In this document: piece by piece, positions 25,199 to 38,700 of the stretch
How the letters are laid out: each line of letters begins with the position of its first letter
Numbering within the stretch: position 1 is the first letter of the stretch
Assembly (NCBI GenBank): GCA_035610835.1
Contig: CM069447.1
Location: 77,761,982-77,825,981, forward strand
Direction of reading: 5' to 3'
DNA: 64,000 bases
Source of the DNA: Ophiura sarsii
Lineage: Eukaryota > Echinodermata > Ophiuroidea > Amphilepidida > Ophiuridae
The notes under the pieces: model-generated
Told to the model about the DNA's origin: nothing
What the model saw: the letters and a program-made list of their open reading frames with translations, nothing else
The model's database searches: none
Position numbers and translations under genes: made by a program

Positions 25199-27400
25199 CA
25201 ATGTATGTCGACAATATTTGGTTGTTTACAAAATAAAGTGCCATGCTCGATGTTGAATATATTTGTTTACATGTGTTTGTATGTGTTTACGTTACCCAAC
25301 CCACCAAAGTCAGAGTACCAATGCCAGCGTTATTAATGAAGCATACTATATATCTTTGTTTTTAGCTGACTTTGGAAAACCCATTACAACGATTGCAAAA
25401 AAGACACAATTAAAGATATATATATTAATTTGGGACAACCCTGCATTTTTTAGATTTAAAGCTGAGATTCATGAAGTAATGTGAAAACCAAAAAACGATT
25501 CATAGTACTTGCAATTTACTAAATTACATTTCATTATGTTCGCTGGAAATGATAGAAGCATGCTTTAGTAACTACAAATTTTGCCTAAGGTATAAGTCAT
25601 TCTAAGGGATGAGTCTTTTACGGACTTGTTGCGCAGTGCTTCCTTACCCTTCACTGCAATGACCTATACCATCAGATATACCAGAAAAGTGAAGGTAGCT
25701 AACGAGAATAGATACCCTGGCACAGTTGCTAACCATATTAAACCCTTATCATGAGCAGTCAGCGTATGTTGTCATATTTACCAACTATACTTGTTATTTA
25801 ATCACCTTGATAAGAGACAATTAAAGATTAATTGCTTACATTTGTGTAGATAATGGCTTTCAATAATCTAAATGGTAACCTTCTGTATGTCATAGCAATT
25901 CTTATACATGTATGCAACAGCGTTAACTCCTTGTTTCAAAAGGTTTATATGGTCAAATGTATAAATATGAAAGTAAATACGAAAATAGAAATAAAACTCT
26001 ACATAATGTTGATATGGTTATCAAAAGGCTAGAAGGGCCACACAAACCAAATGGCCAAATGTAATATGGAAGCAAATACGAAAAAAAATAATAATCTCAA
26101 CATAACGTTAACATGGTTAATTATGGTCACTGGAAATTGAAAACGATTCTGTTACTTTTCCTTGGTTTCTTAGGCTTCTAAATAGCTATACCTTTTTCAC
26201 GGTCATCATGGAAATTGTTACTAGGTCTGAATTTGTTTTGTCTAGCCTCTTAGCGTATCATTCACACAGGAAAACATTGGTTATTACCTTTAAGTAACGT
26301 AGGGCTAATAGACTTAGTGTCAAATATCATATGTTAGCCGTTTGGAGGCCTATTTAATTAGTTGGCAGCCATTTTGGATATTGATACTGGCTTGTAATAT
26401 TCTGTAAGTCATGATACTATTAGTTATTCCCTGTTTGATAACGCAATACGGGAAGATACCTATGGTTGGGTGCCATATCACATGAGGCCGGAGTACAACC
26501 CCAGTACACCCCCAACATATATTTATTAAGCACTTAAACATCCCGGAACCCAAAACACTGGGAACCCCCAACATGACACTGGGAACCACCAAAAAGGCCA
26601 CTTTGTCAACTCAACCCCTTCCTTATTCACCACACCCCAGCCCAACTCCCTAAACATATTTATTGAGCACTAAAAACACACTGGGAACAACCAAAATGAC
26701 AACTGGAACCACCAAAAAGACAGGTCAATCCCCCCCCCCCCCCCCCCCCCCCCCCCCCTACTACGGCCACCCTATCCATCACCACCAAAAAAATGATAAT
26801 GGATCAACCCAAATCTCTATTTAACCAATCAGAGCTGTCATTCAACCAACAACGCAATACCAAATATATTGCGTTGTTGGAACAGCTGATTACAACGCAA
26901 TACGCTTATATATTGCGTGGTTGCTAAATGGCTATGTACCAATCAGATTACAGCATTTGTATCTATTTATAGCTACTAAGTGATAACAAAGGTACCAACC
27001 AAACATTATTGAAAAGTAATCAATTCTGCCTCAACGGGAATCCTTATTTTAGCATTTCTAGGCAATATAGTAGAATTAATGCTGAATGTTATGTCAGCCA
27101 TTTTGAATATTGTTACAGGCTCATACCTGTTTTGAAGCCATATCAACAAGTACCAACCATTAATGATTTGAAAGTGATCAATTCAGCTCTAATATGAAGC
27201 CATTTAAAGCCTTTATAGGTAATATTATGGTATTTTGGCGGCCATTTTGAAAACGCCCTCTAACGGAACAACTGCCAGGGTACCAATATTGTCCACCCTG
27301 ATCTTTATTGGTACGTCTGATGGTCTGGGTCATTGCTGTTAAGGGTAACTGATGGTATATTACATGCCACGGTACCCTCTCCGACATCGGACTAAGTAGC
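25199..27400. other. No gene recognised
   Basis: AT-rich sequence with a ~30-bp poly-C run near 26729-26758 and scattered AGCCATTTTG words. No splice-supported coding segment was found. Confidence 0.5.
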
Positions 27401-27404
27401 AATA

Positions 27405-27758
27405 CAGGGTGTCTCAAAAAGTACCATGTGTTAGACAATTCAAACATTTTATGGAATATTGTGGATAATATGGATGCAAATATGTTTTTGTTCAATTCAT
27501 TTATTATTATTCATTTGATTGATTATGTTCAATTACACACTGATTGACGAAAAGTGGCCAAAGGTGAATTTGAACATCAGATCGGTTATAAATTGATAAC
27601 GAAAGCTCCAAAATGGATGGACATTTTATGAAACTCTTATGGTACATTAAAGATTGCTGAACGTGATTACTGGTACAGTATTTCGGAAACAATGTTTATA
27701 TTTTTCATTGCCAAAAAGAAATCATGTTTCACATGAGGCACTTTTTTGAGACACCCTG
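27405..27758. mobile_element. Tc1/mariner-type MITE with TA duplication
   Basis: Termini CAGGGTGTCTCAAAAA and TTTTTTGAGACACCCTG are each flanked outside by TA (27403-27404, 27759-27760). 354 bp, no transposase. A related terminus, CAGGGTGTCC, stands alone near 37976. Confidence 0.75.
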
Positions 27759-28270
27759 TATGTTGAGACATCCTTCCATTCTGATACAGATACAAATGAC
27801 ATAAAAATGTACAACTTTGCTATTTTACATCTGCATGAGTAAAAAAATCCGATTGTATCGTTGTCATCATATTCAATATATATACAAACAAGGACACATA
27901 CAATTATAGTGTCAGTGGGTCTTCTATGAGTAAAGTAAGATATACATAACGTTGTCTAGATCATAACTATGCCAAGTCAATGTGATGACCAAAAAACAAC
28001 AAGGAAATGAAGTGCTTTGGTTATAGTTGAACAATAAAGTGTGTCGTTTTACTTAATAACGACATATTTAAGTATTTCTAGTATATGTACGTCACAGATT
28101 GGCGTTTTTTCTTCCTTATATTCGTGGTCGTGTTCATGAACTTAAACAATTGTGACGTGTTTTACCGAAACAAGACGGAATAGGGCAGAGCTCCAAACTG
28201 AGAAATAGCCCAAAACCTAATTAGGGGGTGATTTTTTTGGAGAATTTGAGTTTCTTGTAAATAATCACAA

Positions 28271-28322
28271 TAATGTTATAAACACTCTGAAGATTAAAAT
28301 CGTCAGAGTGTTTATAACATTA
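28271..28322. repeat. Perfect 20-bp stem hairpin
   Basis: TAATGTTATAAACACTCTGA pairs with TCAGAGTGTTTATAACATTA around a 12-nt loop; pairing extends about five more bases with one mismatch. Could be a tiny MITE or a structured RNA; no other support. Confidence 0.8.
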
Positions 28323-28935
28323 GTGTGAAAGTTTCAGATTAAAAAATCAAACCAACAAAAAAGAAAAATGCATTTTTTTTAAATTTTACATTATAAGTAC
28401 ATTGTAAGCACATCTTTAAAGGACGATATATCAGTTTGGAATTTTCATGAACACGAACTTGAAAATGATTTAACTCCGCTTTGGGAAGACCGATTAAAAA
28501 AAAGTACCATTGTAAAGCTGAAGATCTCTATTTTAATTATCAATTACTAACTCAATTTTGATATCTTGGCCAATTGTTTCGGGAGAACTGGTCACAATTA
28601 AACACAAAATAAATTGTTCATTGATGTATCACAAAATAGTTCTCAATTCTCTTATACTTCGCCTGTGCTTATATACAGCGTGAAGGTAACTTACGTGAAG
28701 GATTTTGATATTAAAAACAACTTGCCCTACCAATTAATCCAAGACAACTTGTATATATTTTACAAAGGCGTATCCAGGGTAAATATTTAAATCTTATCAT
28801 ATGTAAACAAGTGTGGGCAAAATTAAGGTCGCGGTAACGCCTTCAAAAGCCTCAAAATTATCTCAGATCCAAGAGCTTTCGGGGCTCTGCACACTAGACC
28901 TCGCTAGGGCTATATGGTTTGATTAATTTAATGTA

Positions 28936-29323
28936 TGAGTGGCCATAGTATAAACAAATACGAGTAAGGTTACACGTAGTACGCGTAAAGTAACACGTAG
29001 TACGTGTACGATTACACGTAGAACGTGTAACGTTAGACGTCTCAGATGTATATTAGACGCCTTAGATAACATTCTCGCTTTATTCTGTTAACAATTGTGA
29101 CACTTTGAATTTAATATTTGCAAACAAGTATTAATCAAAGAAACCTGGGGGAGTGAAGGGTGGGGAGGATGGAAATACAAGGATACAACCATATTGGATA
29201 TCCTACAAGCTTACGCTATCATGGAATAAACTCTATTTGTAAACTGCTTTTGGATCTTCGACGTGTACGATGTTATCTTAGACGACTAACCTTACACGTA
29301 TTTGTTTATACTATGGCCACTCA
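28936..29323. mobile_element. MITE with TA duplication and internal ACACGTAGTACG repeats
   Basis: Termini TGAGTGGCCATAGTATAAAC and the inverted copy at 29286-29323 are flanked by TA, consistent with a Tc1/mariner target. Just inside the left end, three ~25-bp units with ACACGTAGTACGTGTA are arrayed. Confidence 0.75.
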
Positions 29324-29631
29324 TACTAAGGTGGGTCCTTGGACCCACTCGTGAGGAGTTTTGCCCACCGGTTCAACAAATCCTAGATACACCCTGTGTG
29401 TATACAAGGTTTTCCATTGCCATTTTCTGAAGAGTATCAATCAGCCATAGTGTACATTCCAATGTGTGTAACATTCTGAACACTGGACGTCAATCATCTA
29501 GATCATTAAAAGGAATCAAAACCTTCTTCATGATCAATTTGACGCCATTTTGGTCTGATTCCTTTTGCGATCGATATCATCGAGGTGAATTTGAATATGC
29601 ATGGGCGAGAAGATTTATCCTGCGATCCAGT

Positions 29632-29729
29632 TTATTCTTTGTTCATCTGATCGGCGTCTTTCTGTTGTGGATCAAGGGTTGCATGTTCTGAAAACAGGCT
29701 AAACAGATTCCCCTGATCTTCTTCGTTCT
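29632..29729 (-). CDS. Terminal exon of the Roc-COR gene
   Basis: 98 nt. The acceptor TTTGATTGTATTACAG is strong. The reading frame, entered in phase 1, gives a short acidic/polar tail (begins ENEEDQGNLF, ends DADQMNKE) and a TAA at 29634-29632. The stop overlaps an AATAAA hexamer, but no convincing cleavage site was identified. The total coding length becomes divisible by three only with this exon. Confidence 0.75.
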
Positions 29730-32700
29730 CTGTAATACAATCAAATTCGTTATGTGTAACATTCGGAAACAGTTTTGTGTGTGGTTTGAAGCTTGAGGTT
29801 CATGGTAATAACACATCAATTTAAAGCTTGGGTGTAAATAACAAATCTTTTTAGAGTGAAAACATAATCTACACAATTATTAAAATAAAAGTCGTTGTCA
29901 ATGCTTCTTTCTAGGAGAAACGCATCGTGTAAACAGATTTTGTGGAGACACATCACTTTTAAACCTTTTCAATTGACAAAACGAACGCATGTGGTGTCAT
30001 ATTATTAATAGCTTCCAATTGACTAAACACGTCATCTTTATAGTCAGTAATACACAATACAGGTGTCCAAAAGTACACTGTCTTGATGAATGCCTCTGAT
30101 CTGTACAACTTTGTTCTATAATCAATAATGATGTAATGTCACGTACCTTCATATTCAATCTCACGTATGTTAAAATCGCCTTTAATCTGTAAGAATACAG
30201 GTTGCTCCAAAACGTTACTCTGGGCCTCTGCCAATTTTCCAAGTAGCAATTCTGAGTCTTCGAAATCTAGTGCATTCTTGAACGCATCATACCAATGACG
30301 ATCCTTACAGTGTATCAGCTTGTAAAGAAGAAGATCAACTGCTTTGGCGTAATTGTAGGTTTTCTCATCCGCACACCTCAATATGTCGTCAATGTCATCT
30401 CTAGATAGTACATTTTCTAGACGTTTGGCCATCTCGATGGGATTCATACGGTTACGCAATGTATCATGGATGCTGGCAATCGTCGCTCTATGAACAAGCA
30501 CTTCTGAAGGCACACCTGTGATGACAAAACATGTGAATAGTTAATACCCCGACAATCTCAAAATCTATAAATAATAACCTTTTCTTGGCAAGCACACATT
30601 TTGTGGGTGTCTGCATTGCAAGTGATCTTTAACTGGTGCGGGTATGAGACAAGCTAATAAATCAGTCAACCCCTGACGGTAATATGTTAGGACAGTATCA
30701 CAAGAGGTGAAAATGTCAATTGCCACTGGTGGTTTCACCTACACAATTGTCTTACAATAGAGTGCAACAACCACCAAATTTGGCAATGAGAACCATTTGC
30801 TCTATTTGGATCTTCAGGAACACGGGTCAATGATTATACAAAGGATACTAGACATGCTAGAGGACACTGGAGAATGCAAGGGTACAGATTTAAGATTGTG
30901 TAAGGATCATGATACTGATACCAACTATAGACGAGCGTATTTTTTCGCAGCTACGTTTTATTGGTTAGGGAAATAAGTATCTGCCGTACATCCCCACAAG
31001 CATTTACCTACATCTCTAAAAGTATACTCAACAGCTCCCAAAGTGAATCTATCTACCCTACATCTTCCAAAATATCTGCCTTACACCTCAAACAGTATCT
31101 ACCCTACACCGTCAAAAATATCTACCATACATGTCCAAAGCATCTACCCTATACCTCCAAAAGGATCAACCTACACCTCCAGAAGTATCTACCCTACACC
31201 TCCCAAAGTAGTTACCATACACGTCCAAAGCATGTACCCTACACCTCCCAAAGGATCAACCTACACCTACAAGAGTATCTACCCTACACCTCCCAAAGGA
31301 TCAACCAACACCTACAAGAGTATCTACCCTACACCTCCCAAAGTAGTTACCCATCACCTACCAACGTATCTATGGCCATGTGTTTTGAACTCACCACCCA
31401 AAAAGGTGGTGGCGTGGCATTTTTGGTGACGAAATCATCCATCTCTAACTCAACAACTAAATGTGGTAGAGGTATGGTTAAGGTGTTATTTGAAAGGCTA
31501 TTTATCTAGCTACAACAGTAAGTAAGATCGAATAAAAAATACAAATTTTTAAATTCGTGCGGCGAATTCATGGAGGCCGCCATTTTTAAAATTACGTCAT
31601 TATAGTTGTTGCTAATAACGCCTGTTTTTTACCTTTTCTTGAATGGAATGCCCAGTTTATCATTAAATAAACTAAATTTGACTTAAACTCGATTCCATAT
31701 GATATTTTGTGTGTTTAATTGACAAACAAATGATGTCATTTTTAATGACAAAACGAACTCTTACACATTTTGTGGGCTTAAAATCACTTTTTACTCCTTT
31801 TCCCTTCTATAGATTTTTCTTGCCGTCGGTGAAACGTTAGTAAATACATTTAACTGTCGGATTCACAAGTTTTAACATACCCCGAATTAATAGAATTTCC
31901 CCGCAGCCAACAAAACCTTTAATTGCTATATACTTTACATTTTTAAAACAAAATGGCGGCCCCCATAGTCGGACACGAATTTAAAAATTCGCATATTTTA
32001 TTTCGATCTTACTGACTGTACAATGTGTGAATGAAATTAGGCATTTCTATAACTGTGCGGCTGAGATATGATTGATTATATTTCGAAAGTCAGGGGTGGC
32101 GTCGGTGGCGGTGGCGGTGGCGCTGTGTACAATTTCTATGGGGAATATAGAAAATGTTCCCAGTTCTACGTTGGGAGCCCACCATATATGTGTGGTGGCA
32201 TGGGAAAACCCTTCACATTTTCTAGCAACTTGTGTTTTTTCTTTGGCAGAGAGCTTCATACTCTTCTGAGTATAGGGCTGTTTAACTTTTTCAGAAATTC
32301 CATCTAGAACTACAGTTATAGTATTTTAAAGTCGGCAAGTTTAAACGCAACACTAAAAATTGAAACTGACAATTCAAAGGTGTACACAAAATCTTTTAAA
32401 TGCTCTAAAATTAATAAAACTACATCGTTATATCACACAGAATAGCTTGTCATATGAAAAGGACTTTTGATATGAACCTAGTTTTTTGCGATATTATTAA
32501 CAATTATAAGTTCTTCACTTTCAAAATCTTTACAATGCTTTGTCGGAATTCACAAGTGGTTACCATGGTAACAATGTCATTTTACATAAACATAGCATTT
32601 TACACATAAAATTTGATAAACAAGGTTCAGAAAATTACTAAAATAAACTTAACATCTGGAATTTTGCATAAAAAACTCCTGAAGACTAAAGTTCAAGGTA

Positions 32701-35700
32701 TAATCTCTATCTTGGGACCAAAGTTGGAAAATTGACTTGAAACTAATTTGTTAGGAATATTTTGGTATGACCCAGATATCTCAATATTAACACTAGCGAC
32801 TTCCGACGGGTTTTCCCATACCACCACACATATAAGTAATGAGGATGAGGATATTGCTCCAATACTATCAAATCTCAACATTAAAGTAGGAACCTTTGAC
32901 TTGGAGGAATATGAAAAGGCTAAGAAGGCACTAGTAGAGGGGGAAAGCTGTGGGGAAGATGGTATTACACCTGAAATGCTCAAAAGATGTGATCTGGACA
33001 ACATCATTCTTGACTTCTGCAATGATGCCTTGTTGAACAGGAAAAAGCCAGAACAGTGGTCCATTCTCAACATAGTACCAATACCGAAATCAGGTGATCT
33101 CAGCTTGGGGGGCAACTAACGTGGAATAAGCCTGAGTTCAATTGTTGCCAAGCTATACAACAAGATGATACTCAACAGAATTAGACCAAAGCTCGACGTC
33201 CACCTAAGAGCTAATCAAAATGGCTTCAGAGTAGGACGTACCACTGTAGGTCATATACTCGCCCTCCAAAGAATTATTGAGGAAATAAGATAAAATAACC
33301 TGCCAGCCATCATAACCTTAATCGACTTCAAGAAAGCGTTGGACACAATACATAGGGGACGAATGCTGCAAATATTGAAAGCCTATGGTGTACCTGATCA
33401 GCTTACAAATGCGATAGCAGAGATATACAAAGACACCAAGGCATATCTCTTTGTCATTGTTCTTGACTATGCCCTAAGAGAGGCCATAGATGGCAGAGAA
33501 GAAGAGCTAGGATTCCACTGACTTAGACTTTGCTGACGACATTGCACTGTTGTCTGAGGAAGTGTCTCAAGCGCAACCACTACTCAACAGAGTGGAGACT
33601 TCAGTGGGCAGAGTTGGGCTCAAAATGAACGCTGTAAAGACGAAGTACATATCATTCAACCAGACGCAAGTACCTGTAATCACCACAAGCGAAGGCATGC
33701 GCCTTGCTAAAGTGGAGGACTTCAAATACATTGGAGCCTGGATGAACAGCACTGAAAAGGACATCAAAACACGCAAAGCATCTGCAGGGAGAGCTTGTGG
33801 CAAACTTAGTCAGTTATGGAAGGCTAAATCACTATCCAGAAAGCTCAAAGAAAGACTGTTTATAGCTACAGTAGAACCAGTCCTCCTTTATGGATGTGAG
33901 GCATGGACAGTCACCCCTAAGCTTGGTAAACAACTGGATGGATGCTACACTAGGATGCTAAGATCTGTGTTCAAAATCAACTGGAGTCAGCATGTGACGA
34001 ATAAGGACCTGTATGGGGACATGTCAAAAGTCTCGGACAAGATCAGAGAACGCAGAGCAAGATTTGCTGGACACTGCTTCAGGGGGTCCAAGGAGCTTGT
34101 ACACAAACTCATACATTGGCTTCCAAAGCATGGAGTAAGAAAGAGTGGCAGACCAGCCCTGACCTTCATTGACATACTAAAACGTGATACAGGACTGCAG
34201 TTGGAAGAAATCAAGACAGCTGTGTTGGAAAGGAAGATCTGGAGAGGCATTGTGTTTCGGAAAAATCATCCACCCTAAGTCAAGTAAGTAAGTCAAGTCT
34301 ACGTTCAATTTACAATAACTCCTCATCTCTGTATGGTACAAACATGATTCAGCTCTCATGTTATAGAATGTTTTATATTCTATAAGTTTCTGTTTAAACA
34401 AACGTGTCAACTACAATGTAACAATTGTAATGATGAATCGATTGCATTGTCCTTGGCTTTCTCCCTATTCGCTACACAGTGTACTTTCCCTAAAGTCATC
34501 GGATTTACATACATGACTATAACAACAACAAAAAGTATTCAACCGATGATAACAACATTATAAGTTTTTGGAAAGCTTTCAAATAGGTATTCAAAATTGC
34601 CGTTTAAATCAGGATAGGGTGCACCCCCAAAAAACCACCAGTTACCCATAACAACCATTATGTTCTGATGGGTACTTGCATTAGTAAGTAATAATACACA
34701 GTAAATGTATGATTGGGATAGATATAAGAATATTATTGAGCTTTAATCAAAATATGAAGAAGAAAAAAAAATCGATATTTTTTGAACATTCTTAATCACA
34801 TCATGTTACCATTTTTATTTTCAATAGCATATTTGGATTCCTTATGAGATTAAACGTTCCGAAAATATGTACCTTTTATGGGGTAGAACAAGTAGATATG
34901 CTAATTCGAATCTCAGATGGTGTAAAATGTAAACATCTGGACATGCGACGGGAAAGGTGCCAAGTTGAAAACACAATGGCCCTATCCTACACGTCCCAAA
35001 GTATGTACAATATACTTTCCATTATATCTTACCTACATCTCCCAAAGTATCTATAATACAATACACCTAAAACAGTAGCTACCCTTATTACAAAATAGGT
35101 TCACAAGGATCGTTAAATATAATCTGGCATGGAATGTTCATTGTACATGACACCAGGAGCCGTGGTTTCGTTGTCCTGCCTTATTTAGGTGTCTCCGAAC
35201 GTGTAGCCAGAACCATGAAATATTACAAAATACCCACGACTATGAAACCTCATTGCACTATTTGCAATCAGTTGGTTCATTATAAAGACAAACGAGAGCC
35301 TCATAGCATTTCGGAAGCTATTTACGATATACCGTGCAGAAATTGTGACAAAAGCTTTATCTGGCACCAGACTGAGCAAGCACAAGAACAAGGCAAAGAA
35401 AGTCAACAAAACAACAACCACCAGAGCAGGGAGAAAAGTATCTCTTATCACCGTTAATAAATCGGCTATAACAAACCATGTAGCGTATTCTAACCATGTC
35501 ATCGGATGGGACGAGGCAAAGGTCATTTGCACGGAGCAAGACAGATACAAAAGATGGATCAGAGAGGCCATTGAAATCATAAGGAGAGGGACCTCAACGG
35601 CGAGCCGGGACGAAGATCAATACCAACTCACCTCCTTTTTATGATATTTTATCATCTGGTAAAAAATGATAAATCAACTGGCAACTCCAAGACTGCAAAA

Positions 35701-38700
35701 AGCGTCATGAGTCGTCAAGTTTGACACTACCAAAAGTGTTGATAAAGGATACAGACGTATACGAAACGTACACGTGAGTACCTTTACATTGGATCAGTAC
35801 AATGAACATTCCATACCAGTATCTACCCGGAACCTTACAAAGTATCTTACCTACACCTCCCAGAATATCTACCGTACACCTATCATCATATCTACCCTAC
35901 ACCTATCATCATATCTACCCTACACATAACATAACATCAACATCGCACTACCCACAAATCTCCAATCTCTCCACCCAGTGTTTAAATTGTAAAAAGGGAA
36001 CAAATACAAATCAAGCAAACATCAATTTTGTTTTGTTTTTTTAACACATACACACATCATACCGGTTCTGAATTTGATTGTTACGGTTATATTTACGTGT
36101 CAGCTAGGTGTTATCCTGATGAAATAAGTAACACAACCTCTTCGACTGATTGTTTTACTTCTTCGGATAAATCGATATTGGTTTATTTTGGAGAGATTGT
36201 TATATGCGGTCCAAATACACATTGATCGCGGCAAATGTTGAGGCACGTTTTATATTAGATTAGTCATCAGATAACTTCTATACGTAATAAAGCATGTGTA
36301 AAGAACAGATACCGGTATATTAACTTTCATACGTAATAAAGCATGTGTAAAGAGCAGCTATATTAACTTTCATACGTAATAAAGCATGTGTAAAGAACAG
36401 ATACATTAACAACTTCTTACCAAAATCGAAATAAGAGGTGTCATAAGGTGGCTGGAAATAAGATATGTAAGACAATAATAGCATTAATTTGGCTACCACA
36501 TTCATAATGTTAATAATATGACATTTACCGTACTTCTGTCGCAATTATTATTCGAAGCTCAAATTATCATGTATTATCTAATTTAGGTATATTCTCATCA
36601 AAATGTTACCATTGACATAAAAGCAAACCGAAATATAATTAAACCTGTGACCCTAGAATAAATGCTATTTAAATAAGTAAATATAAAAAAGGTGATCAAT
36701 CATACACCGTAAGACTAAATGAAAATTTTGATTAGATTTTGAGACAAAAATATACATATCTTGGAAACTAGACAACATTATACAAACACAATCTTAGTTT
36801 CTAGGCATATTAATTTGAAGCTGCCATGTTGAATACTTATGTATCATTCCATTACTTACAGGATGTCCAAACTTGGTCAACATGGCTTCAATAATGTATG
36901 CAGCTTCTTCCTTTCCTAAAATGCCCGGATGTTTTACGATTGCGAGAATCTCGAGGATGGTAAGACATCTCCCGCGGGTTTTCATACAGCCACCCACGTA
37001 CTGCGAACAAGAGTATGTGGATAGAAGTAATCAGTCTCGTTAAACTACACGCATACAATATATTTTTGAAATCTAGAGTATCCAGCTTTCCAATGATATA
37101 TAATCAATAGAATAACGGTTACCTATTAAGTGAATGGAGGTCTTCAAATGGGGATTTTCCAATATCATTTGATTTAACGACGTTATTTGACATCTACACA
37201 ATTTTAAATTATAATTGCGATTTTAGAACCACCCGCTATGGGTTGAAATTTAAAAAAAAAAAACATTCTAGAAAATGAGACAATTCTAGAAAATAAACAT
37301 TTCAAATGACACCAATAAAAACAGCCTAAAACCCAAAATAAAGATTTGATATCTAGATATAGCACCTTTAATACGAATTACAATTACCAACAATATCGAT
37401 GCTGTCATAGATGGAGGTCGTGGAGAGAATTCTTGTATTTGTGTCACTTGTTGTTCAGGAACACCCAAAGCTCCTGCTATCGCACGGTAATCTCTTCCAA
37501 GAGGGTCGATATCGTCAAGTAGTGGGTACAGTGCTTGAAGTGTCTTAATCGGTACACATTCCCAGCTACACCTGGGGCCGTCTTTTTCTAGAGCTCTCTT
37601 GTAATCGGTAAAGCGTTGCAGATTTGGTTGTTCATATACAGATGCCATTAGAATGCTGGACAACTCGGCTTTAATTTCAGATATTCAGAAGAATAAATTT
37701 AATTTAATCAATTTGCCATAACTACTTTGATTAATTATGCAATTTAGATTTATTCAATATGTATTTATATAATACCCGATATAAGGTATGTTTTCCTTAA
37801 TTATTAAGGATGCATAATCAGTATAGACATTACATTTTACCGCAGTTCTTCCGTACTAATAATAGACGCTTCCACAATATATGGGACAATTAGCCTTCGA
37901 AGAACTTTGTATGTAAGCGGGAAGCGTATTTATTTACAGTAAACAAACCCATTTAGATTGAAACTGATATACAGGGTGTCCCCAACTGTACACGTGTTTA
38001 ACCAACTTATTGACCATGAATCTCTAACATGGTGTTATATCATTATATATATTAAGAGACTAAACGCTTGGCTTTTAGATGCCATTTATTTCATCTGATT
38101 TGGTTTTGTCAATACTGAGATATGACCAATTAACTAAAGCAACCTAACATCGACGCTGTGCCACTTTATAGTTTGCATTGTTGTGCCTATACATAAGTAT
38201 CTATTGAGCATTCTTGGACAATTATTGAGGATGTGAAACAGGGTTTCATTTGCTATGACAGAGAGGCCATGGGGAGTTGGCTGACAGCGATAGGAATTTT
38301 AATCGATATGATTTTTACGGAATAAAGCTAATCTGTTTAACAATATATATAATAAAATAAAACGTGCGTATGTCGAATCTGTATAGTGTACAGCGAGCTT
38401 TCTTTGAAATGCACCGAAGCTACGATGTTATTATTGCACATTTTAACTGGCGGAACCGGTGCCCCACCCAGCACCAAGTTGGTCCTATTGAAGGGTTAAA
38501 ATACCATTCCTGTGCACTAAAAATATATCATTAATATCATAAAGCAACCAATAATACCCAATGCAAATTTAGCTTTAAAAAAACACTAGATGAAAGTGCA
38601 CACACTCTGTAAATCATTACATTTTGTAAAAGTATTCATCAAAAACAGAGTGTACTTTCCACCCGTCAGGAAATATCCGTGAGTTTTCTCATGACTAACA

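Noticed and set aside
30961..31509. Repeat protein with YLPYTS-type units, open in more than one frame
   Set aside because: A minisatellite whose period and base composition avoid stops; it sits in an intron of the opposite-strand gene.
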